This document shows positions 34,060-42,405 of a stretch of 64,000 nt of DNA, piece by piece (the stretch's first letter is position 1; each line of letters opens with the position of its first letter). The notes under the pieces were generated by a model. The model made no database searches. It saw only the letters and a list, made by a program, of their open reading frames with translations, and had not been told where the DNA came from. The stretch covers positions 5,790,010 through 5,854,009 of the forward strand of contig NZ_CP072467.1 in assembly GCF_018437505.1 (NCBI RefSeq), written 5' to 3'. The position numbers and the translations under genes were made by a program. Origin of the DNA: Spiractinospora alimapuensis (GTDB lineage: Bacteria > Actinomycetota > Actinomycetes > Streptosporangiales > Streptosporangiaceae).

Positions 34060-34836
34060 TCACCGCGCGGCGCTGGTCAGGATCACCCCACCGTCGACCG
34101 GCACCGTGACGCCGGTGATGTAGCGGGCCTCCTCTGAGGCGAGGAAGACCGCGGTGTGGGCGACGTCCCACGGACTGCCCTCGATCCCCAGTGGGGAGGC
34201 CCGGCGCCGACGCTCCCGCAGGTCGTCGGACATGCCGTCCCCGGCCACGTGTGGAGTGTAGATCGGCCCGGGGGCGACGCAGTTGGCGCGGATCCCCGCC
34301 GAGGCGTGGTCGATCGCGAGCGCTTCGGTCAGCGCGATGACCGCTCCCTTGGACGCCGTGTAGGGCGTGAGGCCGCGCGGCCGCAGGGCGGAGATGGAGG
34401 AGATGTTGATGACGCACCCGCCACCGCTCCGTTCCAGGGCGCCGACGGCCGCCTTGCAGGCGAGCATCATCGTCTTCACGTTCACCTCCATCACCCGGTC
34501 CCACGTGGCCTCGGTGACGTCCACGACGGTGCCCCCGACGGTGATTCCCACGTTGTTGTGCAGGACGTCGAGCCGTCCCCATCGGTCGACCGCCGTGTCC
34601 ACCATCCTCTCGGCCGTCGCCCGGTCGGTCAGGTCACCGACGAAGCTCGCCGCTTCGCCGCCTTCGTCGGTGATCATCTCGACGGTGCGCTCCGCGGCGG
34701 TCGCGTCGAGATCGTTGACGAGGACACGGGCGCCCTCGCGGGCGAAGGCGATCGCGGTCGCCCGCCCGTTGCCGATCTCGTCACCGCGTGCGCCTCCACC
34801 TGTCACGATGCAGACCTTGCCGTCAAGCCTCAGCAC
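34060..34836 (-). CDS. Short-chain dehydrogenase/reductase (SDR)
   Basis: A 258-residue SDR. The GTG at 34836 starts inside the end of tctA, so translation is probably coupled; a second GTG at 34845 is possible. It has TGGGARGDEIGNGRA (an expanded glycine loop), NNVG, ISSISALRPRG and YTASKGAVIALTEA with the catalytic Tyr/Lys, and ends in the typical ITGVTVPVDGG. The substrate is probably an intermediate of the compound brought in by the TctCBA transporter. Confidence 0.9.
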   Translation of the reverse strand: MLRLDGKVCIVTGGGARGDEIGNGRATAIAFAREGARVLVNDLDATAAERTVEMITDEGGEAASFVGDLTDRATAERMVDTAVDRWGRLDVLHNNVGITVGGTVVDVTEATWDRVMEVNVKTMMLACKAAVGALERSGGGCVINISSISALRPRGLTPYTASKGAVIALTEALAIDHASAGIRANCVAPGPIYTPHVAGDGMSDDLRERRRRASPLGIEGSPWDVAHTAVFLASEEARYITGVTVPVDGGVILTSAAR

Positions 34837-36448
34837 GCTCGTCACCCTTCTGGCCGTTGATCGATGTGTCCGTGTTGGACGTGGTGTCCTGGTCCTCTGT
34901 GCCGTCGGTGCCGTCCTCGTGGTCCGTGCCGAGAGGTGTCGCGTCCCGCTCGGGGGCACCGCGGCCGCGGCGGACCAGCCGACGGGCGAGGACGCCGAGC
35001 AACGCGACCACGGCACCGACCCAGACCGCCGTGGTGACGGGGGAGCTGAACAGGAAGTACCGGATGCTCCCTCCCCCCAGGGAGAGGCTCTGCACGAGGT
35101 AGCGCTCCAGGAAGGGTCCGAGGATCACGCCGAGGACCAGGGGCGCGATCTGGAAGTCGTAGCGCCTGAGCAGGTACCCCAGAACGCCGAACACGCACAG
35201 GAGGTAGACGTCGAGGACGCTGTTGTTGACGCTGAAGGAGCCGACCACCGCGACGAGCAGGATCACGGTGAACAGGTGGTGCGCCGGAGTGCGCAGCAAG
35301 CTCACCCAGATACCGATCAACGGCACGTTGAGGATCACCAGGATCAGGTTCCCGATGAACATCGAGGCGATGACGCCCCAGAAGATCTCGGGGTGCTGCA
35401 CGATCAGGGTCGGTCCCGGCTGGACGCCGTGCACCATCATCGCGCCGAGCATCAGCGCGAGGGTCGCGGAGAACGGGAGTCCCAGGCACAGCACGGGCAC
35501 GACGCTGGACGTCGCCGCGCCGCTGTTGGCGGCCTCGGGACCGGCGGCCCCTTCGATCGCGCCCTTGCCGAAGCGTTCCGGGTGCTTGGAGACGCTCTTC
35601 TCGATCCGGTAGGACGCGAACGTGGACATTATCCCGGAGGGGCCGGGGAGGAGTCCGAAGAACCCGCCGACCGCGGTGCCACGCAGCCACGGCATGACCG
35701 AGCGCCGCAGCTCCTCCCGCGACGGCACGAGGTCGCGGACCCGCACCTGGCTCACGTTGGGTGTGCGCATCTTGCGTTCGGCGAGGAACATCAGCTCCGC
35801 GATGCCGAAGGCGCCCACCGCGACCGGCACGATGTCGATCCCCTGGGCCAGTTCGGAGTTGCCGAAGGTGAACCGGGAGAGCGCCGACACGGGCTCCTGG
35901 CCGATCGTGCCGACCATCAGGCCCAGAACCAGTGGGAAGAGGTTGCTCAGCAACCCACCACCGGACACGGTGGACAACACGATCAGTCCGACCACGATCA
36001 GGGCGAAGAACTCGGCCGGACCGAAGCTGAGCCCGAGCGCGGCCAGTTGCGGCGCGAACAACGTCACCAGCACGGCGGTGATCGACCCGGCGACGAACGA
36101 CCCGATCGTGGTGATCATGAGGACCGGGCCCGCGCGTCCCTGACGGGCGATCTTGTACCCGTCGAAGGTCGCCACCACGGAGGCCGCCTCGCCGGGGACG
36201 TTCATGAGGATCGATGTCGTCGAGCCCGCGTACATCGCGCCGTAGTAGATGCCGGCGATCATCATCAGGCCGCCGGCCGGTTCGAGCGCGAACGTGATCG
36301 GCAGGACGAGGGCCGCGCCGGCCACCGTTCCCAGCCCCGGCAGGACGCCGATGGTCGTGCCAAGCAGGACCCCGAAGAAGACCAGGGCGAGATTCTGAAC
36401 GCTCAGGACCACACTCAGGCCCTGGGCCAGTCCGGCCAAAGCATCCAT
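34823..36448 (-). CDS. tctA: Tripartite tricarboxylate transporter, large membrane subunit
   Basis: A 541-residue TctA-family permease with about twelve transmembrane helices. Family hallmarks are TTIGVLPGLGTVAGAAL, IYYGAMYAGSTTSILMNVPGE and GAAGPEAANSGAATSSVVP. The last ~50 residues are charged and disordered-looking (TDHEDGTDGTEDQDTTSN). It forms the channel of a secondary uptake system for carboxylates. tctB starts 10 bp upstream and the following SDR overlaps its 3' end by 14 bp. Confidence 0.95.
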   Translation of the reverse strand: MDALAGLAQGLSVVLSVQNLALVFFGVLLGTTIGVLPGLGTVAGAALVLPITFALEPAGGLMMIAGIYYGAMYAGSTTSILMNVPGEAASVVATFDGYKIARQGRAGPVLMITTIGSFVAGSITAVLVTLFAPQLAALGLSFGPAEFFALIVVGLIVLSTVSGGGLLSNLFPLVLGLMVGTIGQEPVSALSRFTFGNSELAQGIDIVPVAVGAFGIAELMFLAERKMRTPNVSQVRVRDLVPSREELRRSVMPWLRGTAVGGFFGLLPGPSGIMSTFASYRIEKSVSKHPERFGKGAIEGAAGPEAANSGAATSSVVPVLCLGLPFSATLALMLGAMMVHGVQPGPTLIVQHPEIFWGVIASMFIGNLILVILNVPLIGIWVSLLRTPAHHLFTVILLVAVVGSFSVNNSVLDVYLLCVFGVLGYLLRRYDFQIAPLVLGVILGPFLERYLVQSLSLGGGSIRYFLFSSPVTTAVWVGAVVALLGVLARRLVRRGRGAPERDATPLGTDHEDGTDGTEDQDTTSNTDTSINGQKGDERAEA

Positions 36449-36458
36449 GAGGACCTCC

Positions 36459-37016
36459 TCAGATACTGATCAGTCCGATCGGGAGGCGGACCCCCAGAAC
36501 TCCCACGAAGAGGACGTGGACGCTGACCGAGAAGACGATCGACCACACCGCGACGCGGATCCAGGAGAGACGCCCCACGGTGCGGAGGAACACCAGACAG
36601 AAGAGCAGGGTGGCCACGAAGTGGCCCAGGTGGGGGAGCAGGATCGCGTAGGCGACGAACAGCCCGATCAGGAGCAGGAGTTCGCGCTTGTCGCGCCACC
36701 TTTCCCGCGTCCCGCCCACAGGTTCGGACCGGTCCGTCGCGTCTTCAGGGGGAGTACCCCCCTGCGGGGGTGAGACGTCGGGGGTCCGGTCACGCGGCGA
36801 GACGAGCTCCGCGCACACGACCGCGAGGCTGATGGTGGCGAAGGTGGCCCCGAGGAGCAGGGGGAACAGGGCCGGACCCGGCTCCGCCACGGTCCCGAGC
36901 CGCATTCCACGGATCTCGTTCAGGTACACCAGCGCGCCCAGGACGCCGACGACGCCCATGATGAGCCGCCCCCGCCCTGGCCTCGCGGTCTTTGGTTCTG
37001 CGCTTGTCACGGTCAT
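36459..37016 (-). CDS. tctB: Tripartite tricarboxylate transporter, small membrane subunit
   Basis: A 185-residue TctB-family protein with four predicted helices (VVGVLGALVYL, PALFPLLLGATFATISLAVV, LLLLIGLFVAYAILLPHLG, VAVWSIVFSVSVHVLFVGVLG) and a ~45-residue charged central loop. TctB subunits are poorly conserved but are recognised by size, topology and position between tctC and tctA, as here. Confidence 0.9.
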   Translation of the reverse strand: MTVTSAEPKTARPGRGRLIMGVVGVLGALVYLNEIRGMRLGTVAEPGPALFPLLLGATFATISLAVVCAELVSPRDRTPDVSPPQGGTPPEDATDRSEPVGGTRERWRDKRELLLLIGLFVAYAILLPHLGHFVATLLFCLVFLRTVGRLSWIRVAVWSIVFSVSVHVLFVGVLGVRLPIGLISI

Positions 37017-37056
37017 GGCACGTTATCCATCCGGAGGACGCGGAGAGGGGGACCGG

Positions 37057-38031
37057 TCAGGCAAGATCGTGCTCCTCGATGATCTCGCCGTAGACGTCGA
37101 TGTACTCCTCCAGCGACTCCGAGTACTCCTCGGGCGGCATGGGGGTAGGGACGTAGCCGTTCTGTTCGAGGTACTCGTTGAAGTCGGCGTTTTCCGTCAC
37201 GTTCTGAGAGGCCTCGACCAGGGCGTCCCGTACGTCGTCGGGCAGGTCGGCGGGTGCGCAGATGCCGACGATCTCCGGAGTCTGCGGCATGTCGTAGCCG
37301 AGCTCGGCGAACGGGGTGGCGTCCGGCAGGAACGGGTACTCCGTCTCGTTGTAGGTGCCCAGCACGCGGAGCTCTCCGGCCTCGACGTTTCCGGCGACGG
37401 TCGGTCCGCGCCCGATGACGCCGTCGATGCGTCCACCGAGCAGGGCGGTGAGCGCCTCTCCGCCACCGGCGAAGTCGATGGACTGGATGTCGGTGTCCAG
37501 GGCGTCGGAGAGCTTGCGGATCTCGAGGTCCGTCTGGGACACCGCGCCGGAGTTGCCGAGCTGGATCTCACCGGGGTTTTCCTGGGCGTACTCGACGAAT
37601 TCCTCCAGGTCCTGCCATGGCGCGTCGGCGTGGACCGCGAGGTTCGCGGGCTGGGTCACCAGGGCGGTGATGAGTTCGAGGTCGTCGACGCTGTATTCCA
37701 GGTCCTGGAGCTGCGGCGTGAGGGCCAGGGAGCCGTCGACGCACAGCCCGATCGTGTAGCCGTCCGGGGACGCCTGGGCGATCTCGGTGGTTCCGACCGC
37801 CGACCCCCCGCCTTCGCGGTTGAGCACGGCGACGCTGGTGTCGAGCTCCTCTTCCAGATGCTCCGCGTACTGTCGTCCGATCGGGTCCGTCGAGCCGCCC
37901 GGACCGAACGGGATGATCATCGTGATCTCGCCCTGCGGGTACTCGTCGCTGCCGCTGATGGACCCGCAGCCGGCGAGCGCGACCACGGAGAGCGCGCAGG
38001 CCGGCAGGGACAGTTTCTTGGATGCGTTCAT
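37057..38031 (-). CDS. tctC: Tripartite tricarboxylate transporter, substrate-binding lipoprotein
   Basis: A 324-residue TctC/BugT-type solute-binding protein. The N-terminal signal has a lipobox ending LAGC at C22, so it is lipid-anchored outside the membrane. MIIPFGPGGSTDPIGRQ is the family's substrate-contact beta-strand/loop; GGSAVGTTEIAQASPDGYTIG and GGRIDGVIGR are further conserved segments. These proteins bind carboxylates such as citrate, terephthalate or nicotinate. The ligand here is unknown; downstream enzymes point to a hydroxy- or oxo-carboxylate. Confidence 0.94.
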   Translation of the reverse strand: MNASKKLSLPACALSVVALAGCGSISGSDEYPQGEITMIIPFGPGGSTDPIGRQYAEHLEEELDTSVAVLNREGGGSAVGTTEIAQASPDGYTIGLCVDGSLALTPQLQDLEYSVDDLELITALVTQPANLAVHADAPWQDLEEFVEYAQENPGEIQLGNSGAVSQTDLEIRKLSDALDTDIQSIDFAGGGEALTALLGGRIDGVIGRGPTVAGNVEAGELRVLGTYNETEYPFLPDATPFAELGYDMPQTPEIVGICAPADLPDDVRDALVEASQNVTENADFNEYLEQNGYVPTPMPPEEYSESLEEYIDVYGEIIEEHDLA

Positions 38032-38068
38032 GGGATCTGCCTTCCAATCCAGACGGGGGGTGGCCTGG

Positions 38069-38443
38069 TCAGTGTTGGTCGACGACCTCGTTGACCACGT
38101 GCATCGCGTCGAGAGCGGCCGGGATGCCGGCGTAGGGGATGCAGTGGAGGATCGCCTCGCTGATCTCCTCCTTGCTGCACCCGTTGTTGACGGCGCCGCG
38201 CGCGTGGACGGCGAGCTCCCGTGGCCGGTTGAGCGCCGTCAACAGGGCCAGGGTCATGAGGCTCCGGGTCTTGCGGGGCAATTGCTCCCGCGACCAGATG
38301 AATCCCCAGCCGAGCTCGGTGACCACCTGCTGCAACGCCTTGGACTGTTCGTCCTGGGGAGCCAACGCGCTGTCGACGTACTCGGAGCCAAGGACGCTCC
38401 GGCGTACGGACAGTCCACGCTCATACCGTTCGTTGGAATCCAC
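38069..38443 (-). CDS. Carboxymuconolactone decarboxylase (CMD)-family protein
   Basis: A 124-residue single-domain CMD-family protein (PcaC-like size). The GTG at 38443 is chosen because RYERGLSVRRSVLGSEYV is the family's usual N-terminus; GAG AGG lies upstream. The core has SREQLPRKTRSLMTLALLTALNRPRELAVH and AILHCIPYAGIPAALDAM, with the conserved Glu/Cys/His region; only one Cys is in the motif, so AhpD-type CxxC chemistry is excluded. It is the first gene of the tctCBA operon, 37 bp before tctC, and likely acts on a lactone or beta-keto acid of that pathway. Confidence 0.88.
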   Translation of the reverse strand: MDSNERYERGLSVRRSVLGSEYVDSALAPQDEQSKALQQVVTELGWGFIWSREQLPRKTRSLMTLALLTALNRPRELAVHARGAVNNGCSKEEISEAILHCIPYAGIPAALDAMHVVNEVVDQH

Positions 38444-38665
38444 GGGGCCTGGCCTCTCTGGGTGACTGAGGGCTCGACGAGCGAGCTCAGGCGCACGAGG
38501 GACCGTGACCCGCTGGGTCCACCGGTCTCGTGCGGACGGGAGTGACACCGGGGTCCGCCGTGCGACGGGCCCCGGAGGGGCGAGTTCGACGCCGGGCGCG
38601 AGTGCTTCCGTCGTGTTTCGACGTCGCACCGGCGTATCCCTGCCGTCGATTACGGCGACGTTAAC

Positions 38666-38751
38666 AGTGTCGACACTTAAGATCAATAGCTGTCGAGAAT
38701 AACCAGATGGAGGCGAGTTTGAGGCCTTGACTGAGGGCAATCTGTCGACAA
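38666..38751. promoter_or_regulatory. TGTCGACA operator sites in the divergent catabolic promoter
   Basis: AGTGTCGACACT lies at 38666-38677 and TGTCGACA again at 38743-38750 (within CTGTCGACAA); a near match TGTCGAGA is at 38691-38698. The region separates the CMD-tctCBA operon from the divergent D-2-hydroxyacid dehydrogenase. The same palindrome recurs upstream of the GntR gene at 41424, which points to that GntR as the common regulator. Confidence 0.72.
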
Positions 38752-38799
38752 TAGTGCGTGCTTGGTAGGGGAACTCGACGACAATCCCAGGAGCGACCA

Positions 38800-39774
38800 G
38801 TGCCGGATCAGCGGACCACCGTGGTTCACGTGCTCGACGACTACCAGGACGTGGCCAGGACATACGTGGACTGGAGCGCGAGCCCGCACGACCTGGACGT
38901 CCACGTGTTCCACGACCACCTCGCCGACGCCGTGGCCCTTCAGGAGCGTCACCGGGTGGCCGACGTCCTCGTGGTGATGCGGGAACGCACTCCTCTACCC
39001 GCGGAACTCCTCGCGCGGCTGCCCCGGTTGCGGTTGGTGGTCACCACAGGCGCGCGGAACTCCGTCGTAGACGTCGACGCCGCGGCCGCGCGGGGAATCA
39101 CGGTGTGTGGAACACGCATTCTCACGTCCCCGGCGGTGGAACTCACCTGGGGACTCATCCTGGCCGCACTGCGCGACATCCCCGACCAGCACGCGCGGAT
39201 GCGCCAGGGACTGTGGCAGAACACGGTCGGGGGCGGTGTGGAAGGCCGTCACCTGGGCGTGGTGGGTCTCGGGGCCATCGGAGCGCGGGTGGCTCGCGTC
39301 GCCCACGCCTTCGGGATGGAAGTCCTGGCGTGGAGCCCCAACCTCACCGCGGCGCGCGCGGGGGAGCTCGGGGTTCACGCCGTCGGCAAGGAGGAACTCT
39401 GCCGACGCGCGGACGTGGTCTCGATCCACCTGCGTCTGAGTGACTCCACCCGCGGGGTCATCGGCGAGTCCGAGCTCCGGGCGATGGACGACACCTGGCT
39501 CGTCAACACCTCACGAGCCGAGATCGTCGACCAACAGTCCCTGTTGCGGGCGTTGCACGAGGGGTGGATCGCCGGGCTGGCGACCGACGTCTACGACACC
39601 GAACCACCATTGGCACACCACCCGCTCCGCCACGCCCCAAGGACGGTGCTCACCCCGCACATCGGCTACGTGACCACGCAGAACTACGAACTCTTCTACC
39701 AGGACGCCCTGGAGGCGGTCACACGGTTCCTCGCCGGCGACCCCGTCCGGGTGGTGGCACCGTCGGCGTCCTGA
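38800..39774 (+). CDS. D-isomer-specific 2-hydroxyacid dehydrogenase
   Basis: A 324-residue NAD(P)-dependent 2-hydroxyacid dehydrogenase; the GTG at 38800 has CCAGGAG six bases upstream. The Rossmann motif is GVVGLGAIGARVARVAHAFGMEV. The catalytic Arg is in LVNTSRAEIVD, the Glu in TDVYDTEPP and the His in LTPHIGYV, all in family order. The N-terminus resembles phosphoglycerate-dehydrogenase-like members (LDDYQDVA). It faces the tctCBA operon across shared operator sites, so it likely interconverts a 2-oxo acid and a D-2-hydroxy acid in the same pathway. Confidence 0.92.
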   Translation: MPDQRTTVVHVLDDYQDVARTYVDWSASPHDLDVHVFHDHLADAVALQERHRVADVLVVMRERTPLPAELLARLPRLRLVVTTGARNSVVDVDAAAARGITVCGTRILTSPAVELTWGLILAALRDIPDQHARMRQGLWQNTVGGGVEGRHLGVVGLGAIGARVARVAHAFGMEVLAWSPNLTAARAGELGVHAVGKEELCRRADVVSIHLRLSDSTRGVIGESELRAMDDTWLVNTSRAEIVDQQSLLRALHEGWIAGLATDVYDTEPPLAHHPLRHAPRTVLTPHIGYVTTQNYELFYQDALEAVTRFLAGDPVRVVAPSAS

Positions 39775-39869
39775 CCCCCGGCCCCGCCGGGGTCGCTGAG
39801 GGGCCGGGCCGTGCCGGCGAGGGCGGGGGAGCGCCACGGTCGCCGGCGGCCACGGTCGAGGCGTCCGGG

Positions 39870-40706
39870 TCACTCACCGGACCGCGGCGCCGGTGACCGC
39901 AGGGGGAGCGTCGCCGAGAGCCCTCCGTCGACCGGTAGGACGACTCCGGTCACCCATCGGGAGGCGGGGCTGACCAGGTAGGTCACCGCGGCGGCGGCGT
40001 CCCAGGCGTCGCCCTCCGTCCGCAACGGAACCGACATCCGCCGCGCCGTCCGCATCTCCTCGCTCAGGCCCCGGGCGCGGACCCGGGGCGTGTAGACCTC
40101 GCCCGGCGCGACCGTGTTGACGCGGATGCCCTCCGGGCCGTGCTGGGTCGCCATCGCACGCGTCATGTTGAGCAGCGCGCCCTTGGTGGTCGCGTAACTG
40201 AGGTGGGGATACCCGCCGCGCAGCCCGGAGACGGAGCTGATGTTGACGATGGAGCCGCCCCCGGCGGCTCGCAGGTGGGGGATCGCGTACCGGGCGGTGG
40301 TGGCCATCCCGGTGACGTTGACGTGCAGGGCCGCGGTCCATTCGTCTAGGTCGACTTCGGTGGCGTCGCCGGGAGGACCCACGATCCCCACGTTGCTGAC
40401 CACGACGTGGACGCCGCCCAACGCTTCGGCGCAGGCCGTCATCGCCTCCCGTATCGTGTCGGGCGCGCCGACGTCCGCGGCGACGGCGAATCCCTCGCCG
40501 CCCGCGGCCTGCACCATGGAGAGGGTCTCCTCGGCGGCCGCGCGGTTCCGGTCGATCAGCCCGACGCGGGCACCACGCGCGGACAGGGACAGCGCGCACG
40601 CGCGCCCGATCCCGACCCCCGCGGCGGCGGAACCGGCGCCGACCACGACGGCGGCGGTTCCCTCGAGGTCGAAGGGGTCAGGGGGGAGGTTCGGGGGGGT
40701 CTCCAT
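39870..40706 (-). CDS. Short-chain dehydrogenase/reductase (SDR)
   Basis: A 278-residue SDR with GAGSAAAGVGIGRACA as glycine loop, SNVG, NISSVSGLRGG and SYATTKGALLNMTRA (catalytic Tyr and Lys), ending VTGVVLPVDGG. Its start overlaps the end of the upstream GntR gene by 29 bp, so it is probably cotranscribed with it. The overall layout is close to the SDR at 34060-34836, suggesting related substrates within the catabolic island. Confidence 0.9.
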   Translation of the reverse strand: METPPNLPPDPFDLEGTAAVVVGAGSAAAGVGIGRACALSLSARGARVGLIDRNRAAAEETLSMVQAAGGEGFAVAADVGAPDTIREAMTACAEALGGVHVVVSNVGIVGPPGDATEVDLDEWTAALHVNVTGMATTARYAIPHLRAAGGGSIVNISSVSGLRGGYPHLSYATTKGALLNMTRAMATQHGPEGIRVNTVAPGEVYTPRVRARGLSEEMRTARRMSVPLRTEGDAWDAAAAVTYLVSPASRWVTGVVLPVDGGLSATLPLRSPAPRSGE

Positions 40707-41424
40707 GGTGTTCTCCTCGCGGTGTGAAGATGGGCGCGTCCGGGCTCAGGGCCCGGAACGCCTGGGTGATGATCGACCGCGCGACGGCGGCGGCGAGATC
40801 GGCGTCGCTCTCCTCGAACGCCCGCATCAGGCGCAGGTGGTCCTGCAGCGACCGCTCCATCCGGTTGGGCATCGCCAGGCTGTGTCTCCGGAGTCGGAGC
40901 ACCGACAACCCCAGCGAGTCGATGGTGCGTTTGAGCGTCACGTCGCCGTTGATCCGGGCCGCCCGTTCGTGGAACGAGGCGTTGACCCAGAAGTAGGCGG
41001 TCGGATTGTTCGCCTCCACGGCCTGGACCATGACGGCGAGGTCGGATCGGAGCACGTCGAGGTCGGCGTCGGTCGCGTGGTGGGCGATGTCCGTCGCGAC
41101 CAGGGCGTTCAGGGTGGCCCGCAGTCGGTAGATCTCCCGGGCGCGTTCGAAGTCCAGTGAGGCGACGCGCGGACGCCGCCGGGGGACGATGTAGACCAGC
41201 CCCTCGTTGGCGAGGATCATCAGCGCCTCCCGGACGGGACTCCGGCTGGCCTCGAACCGCGCGGCGAGATCGACCGAGTTGACCTGAGCCTCGGGGAGCA
41301 GGCGGCCCTCGATGATGTCGCGGGCCACGGTGTGGACGATGCGACCGACCAGGCTTCCGTCGTTGGACTCAGGGCCCAGCAACCGGTCGAGAACGGCGTC
41401 GGCGTATCCGTCGTCAATAACCAA
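40678..41424 (-). CDS. GntR-family regulator with FCD domain, TTG start
   Basis: A 248-residue FadR-subfamily regulator. The only well-placed start is a TTG at 41424 with AGGAGG five bases upstream; the longer frame runs across the operator. The HTH is about residues 24-80 (GRIVHTVARDIIEGRLLPEAQVNSVDLAARFEASRSPVREAL in pieces); the FCD domain carries ASFHERA and the usual Asp/His ligand positions. A TGTCGACA palindrome lies 11 bp upstream of the start and another at 41595, matching sites at 38.7 kb, so it is likely autoregulated and the regulator of the CMD-tctCBA/hydroxyacid dehydrogenase promoters. Confidence 0.88.
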   Translation of the reverse strand: MVIDDGYADAVLDRLLGPESNDGSLVGRIVHTVARDIIEGRLLPEAQVNSVDLAARFEASRSPVREALMILANEGLVYIVPRRRPRVASLDFERAREIYRLRATLNALVATDIAHHATDADLDVLRSDLAVMVQAVEANNPTAYFWVNASFHERAARINGDVTLKRTIDSLGLSVLRLRRHSLAMPNRMERSLQDHLRLMRAFEESDADLAAAVARSIITQAFRALSPDAPIFTPRGEHHGDPPEPPP

Positions 41425-41434
41425 GGCACCTCCT

Positions 41435-41604
41435 AGTGTCGACACTTTGGTGCCAGCGTAGGGGGTGGCGAGGTGTTTTCCGACCCCTCGCCGAACCAGG
41501 TCGCCCACGTGATGATCATCTTCAGAAGGTCCCGCGGCGCCGAACCGACCGGCCGGAGGGCGCAGAGGGAGCACTGTCGGTGGCACACCGCCCACTGTCG
41601 ACAG
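41435..41604. promoter_or_regulatory. TGTCGACA operator sites upstream of the GntR gene
   Basis: AGTGTCGACACT at 41435-41446 is identical over 12 bp to the site at 38666-38677. CTGTCGACAG, a perfect 10-bp palindrome, lies at 41595-41604. Both are in the 237-bp gap upstream of the GntR start. Confidence 0.72.
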
Positions 41605-41661
41605 AAAATCCTCAGCCGGCCCGAAAGTGCCCCGCCCCGTACCGGAGTCGCGCCACCAGGA

Positions 41662-42405
41662 CTACATGGCCGTCCACCCACCGTCGACCATGACGAGCTG
41701 TCCCGTCATGTAGGAGGAGGCCGCCGAGGTCAGGAAGACCAGCGGGCCGCAGAGGTCCTCCGGCCGACCGAACCGTCCCTGCGGGATCCGCCCCATGAGC
41801 TCCTCACGCGCCGCGTCGTCGCGGAACAGCTCCTCGGTCAGCGCCGTGCGGTAGTAGCCGGGGCCCAGCGCGTTGACCCGGACGCCGCTCGTCGCCCACT
41901 CCGCGGCGAGGGTGCGCACGACGCCCAGCAGTCCGGACTTGCTGGCCGCGTAGGCAGCCAGGTTGGGCCGAGCGAGAGTGGAGGTGAGCGAGCCGACGAA
42001 CACGTGGCTCCCCTCGATCCCCCGCTCGATCTGACGCCGGCCGACCTCCTGGCTGAGCGCGAAGGGGGCGGTCAGGTTGGTCCGCACCACGCGTTCCCAC
42101 TCGGGGAGTGGGAAGTCGACGGCGGGCGCGCGGTGCTGGACGCCGGCGGCGTGCACCACGGAGTCGATCGTGCCTCCGGCGCGCCCCTCGGCCTCGTCGA
42201 CCAGCGACTCGAGCGTGTCGAGCCGCGTGACGTCCCCGACCATCGTGACGACGCCGTCCGCGCCGTCACCCCCCGAACGGGACACGGTGACGACGCGCGC
42301 CCCGGCTTGGACGAGCCCCACCGCCATGGTGTGCCCCAGACCTCGACTGCCGCCGGTGAGCAGAACGCGCCGCCCGGAGAGTGAGAAGGAGTCCAGAACG
42401 TTCAC
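41662..42405 (-). CDS. SDR, gluconate/2-deoxygluconate dehydrogenase-like
   Basis: A 247-residue SDR starting with GTG at 42405, overlapping the ALDH stop by four bases. FSLSGRRVLLTGGSRGLGHTMAVGLVQAGA resembles KduD/gluconate 5-dehydrogenase-type SDRs. VHAAG, SLTSTLARPN and AYAASKSGLLGVV are the NNAG-like, Ser and Tyr/Lys elements, and MTGQLVMVDGG ends it. It is the last gene of a three-gene run, iron-ADH, ALDH and SDR. Confidence 0.9.
   Translation of the reverse strand: MNVLDSFSLSGRRVLLTGGSRGLGHTMAVGLVQAGARVVTVSRSGGDGADGVVTMVGDVTRLDTLESLVDEAEGRAGGTIDSVVHAAGVQHRAPAVDFPLPEWERVVRTNLTAPFALSQEVGRRQIERGIEGSHVFVGSLTSTLARPNLAAYAASKSGLLGVVRTLAAEWATSGVRVNALGPGYYRTALTEELFRDDAAREELMGRIPQGRFGRPEDLCGPLVFLTSAASSYMTGQLVMVDGGWTAM

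Noticed and set aside
34367-36469. 700-residue plus frame over tctA
   Set aside because: Charged, membrane-free sequence that mirrors a clear TctA gene.
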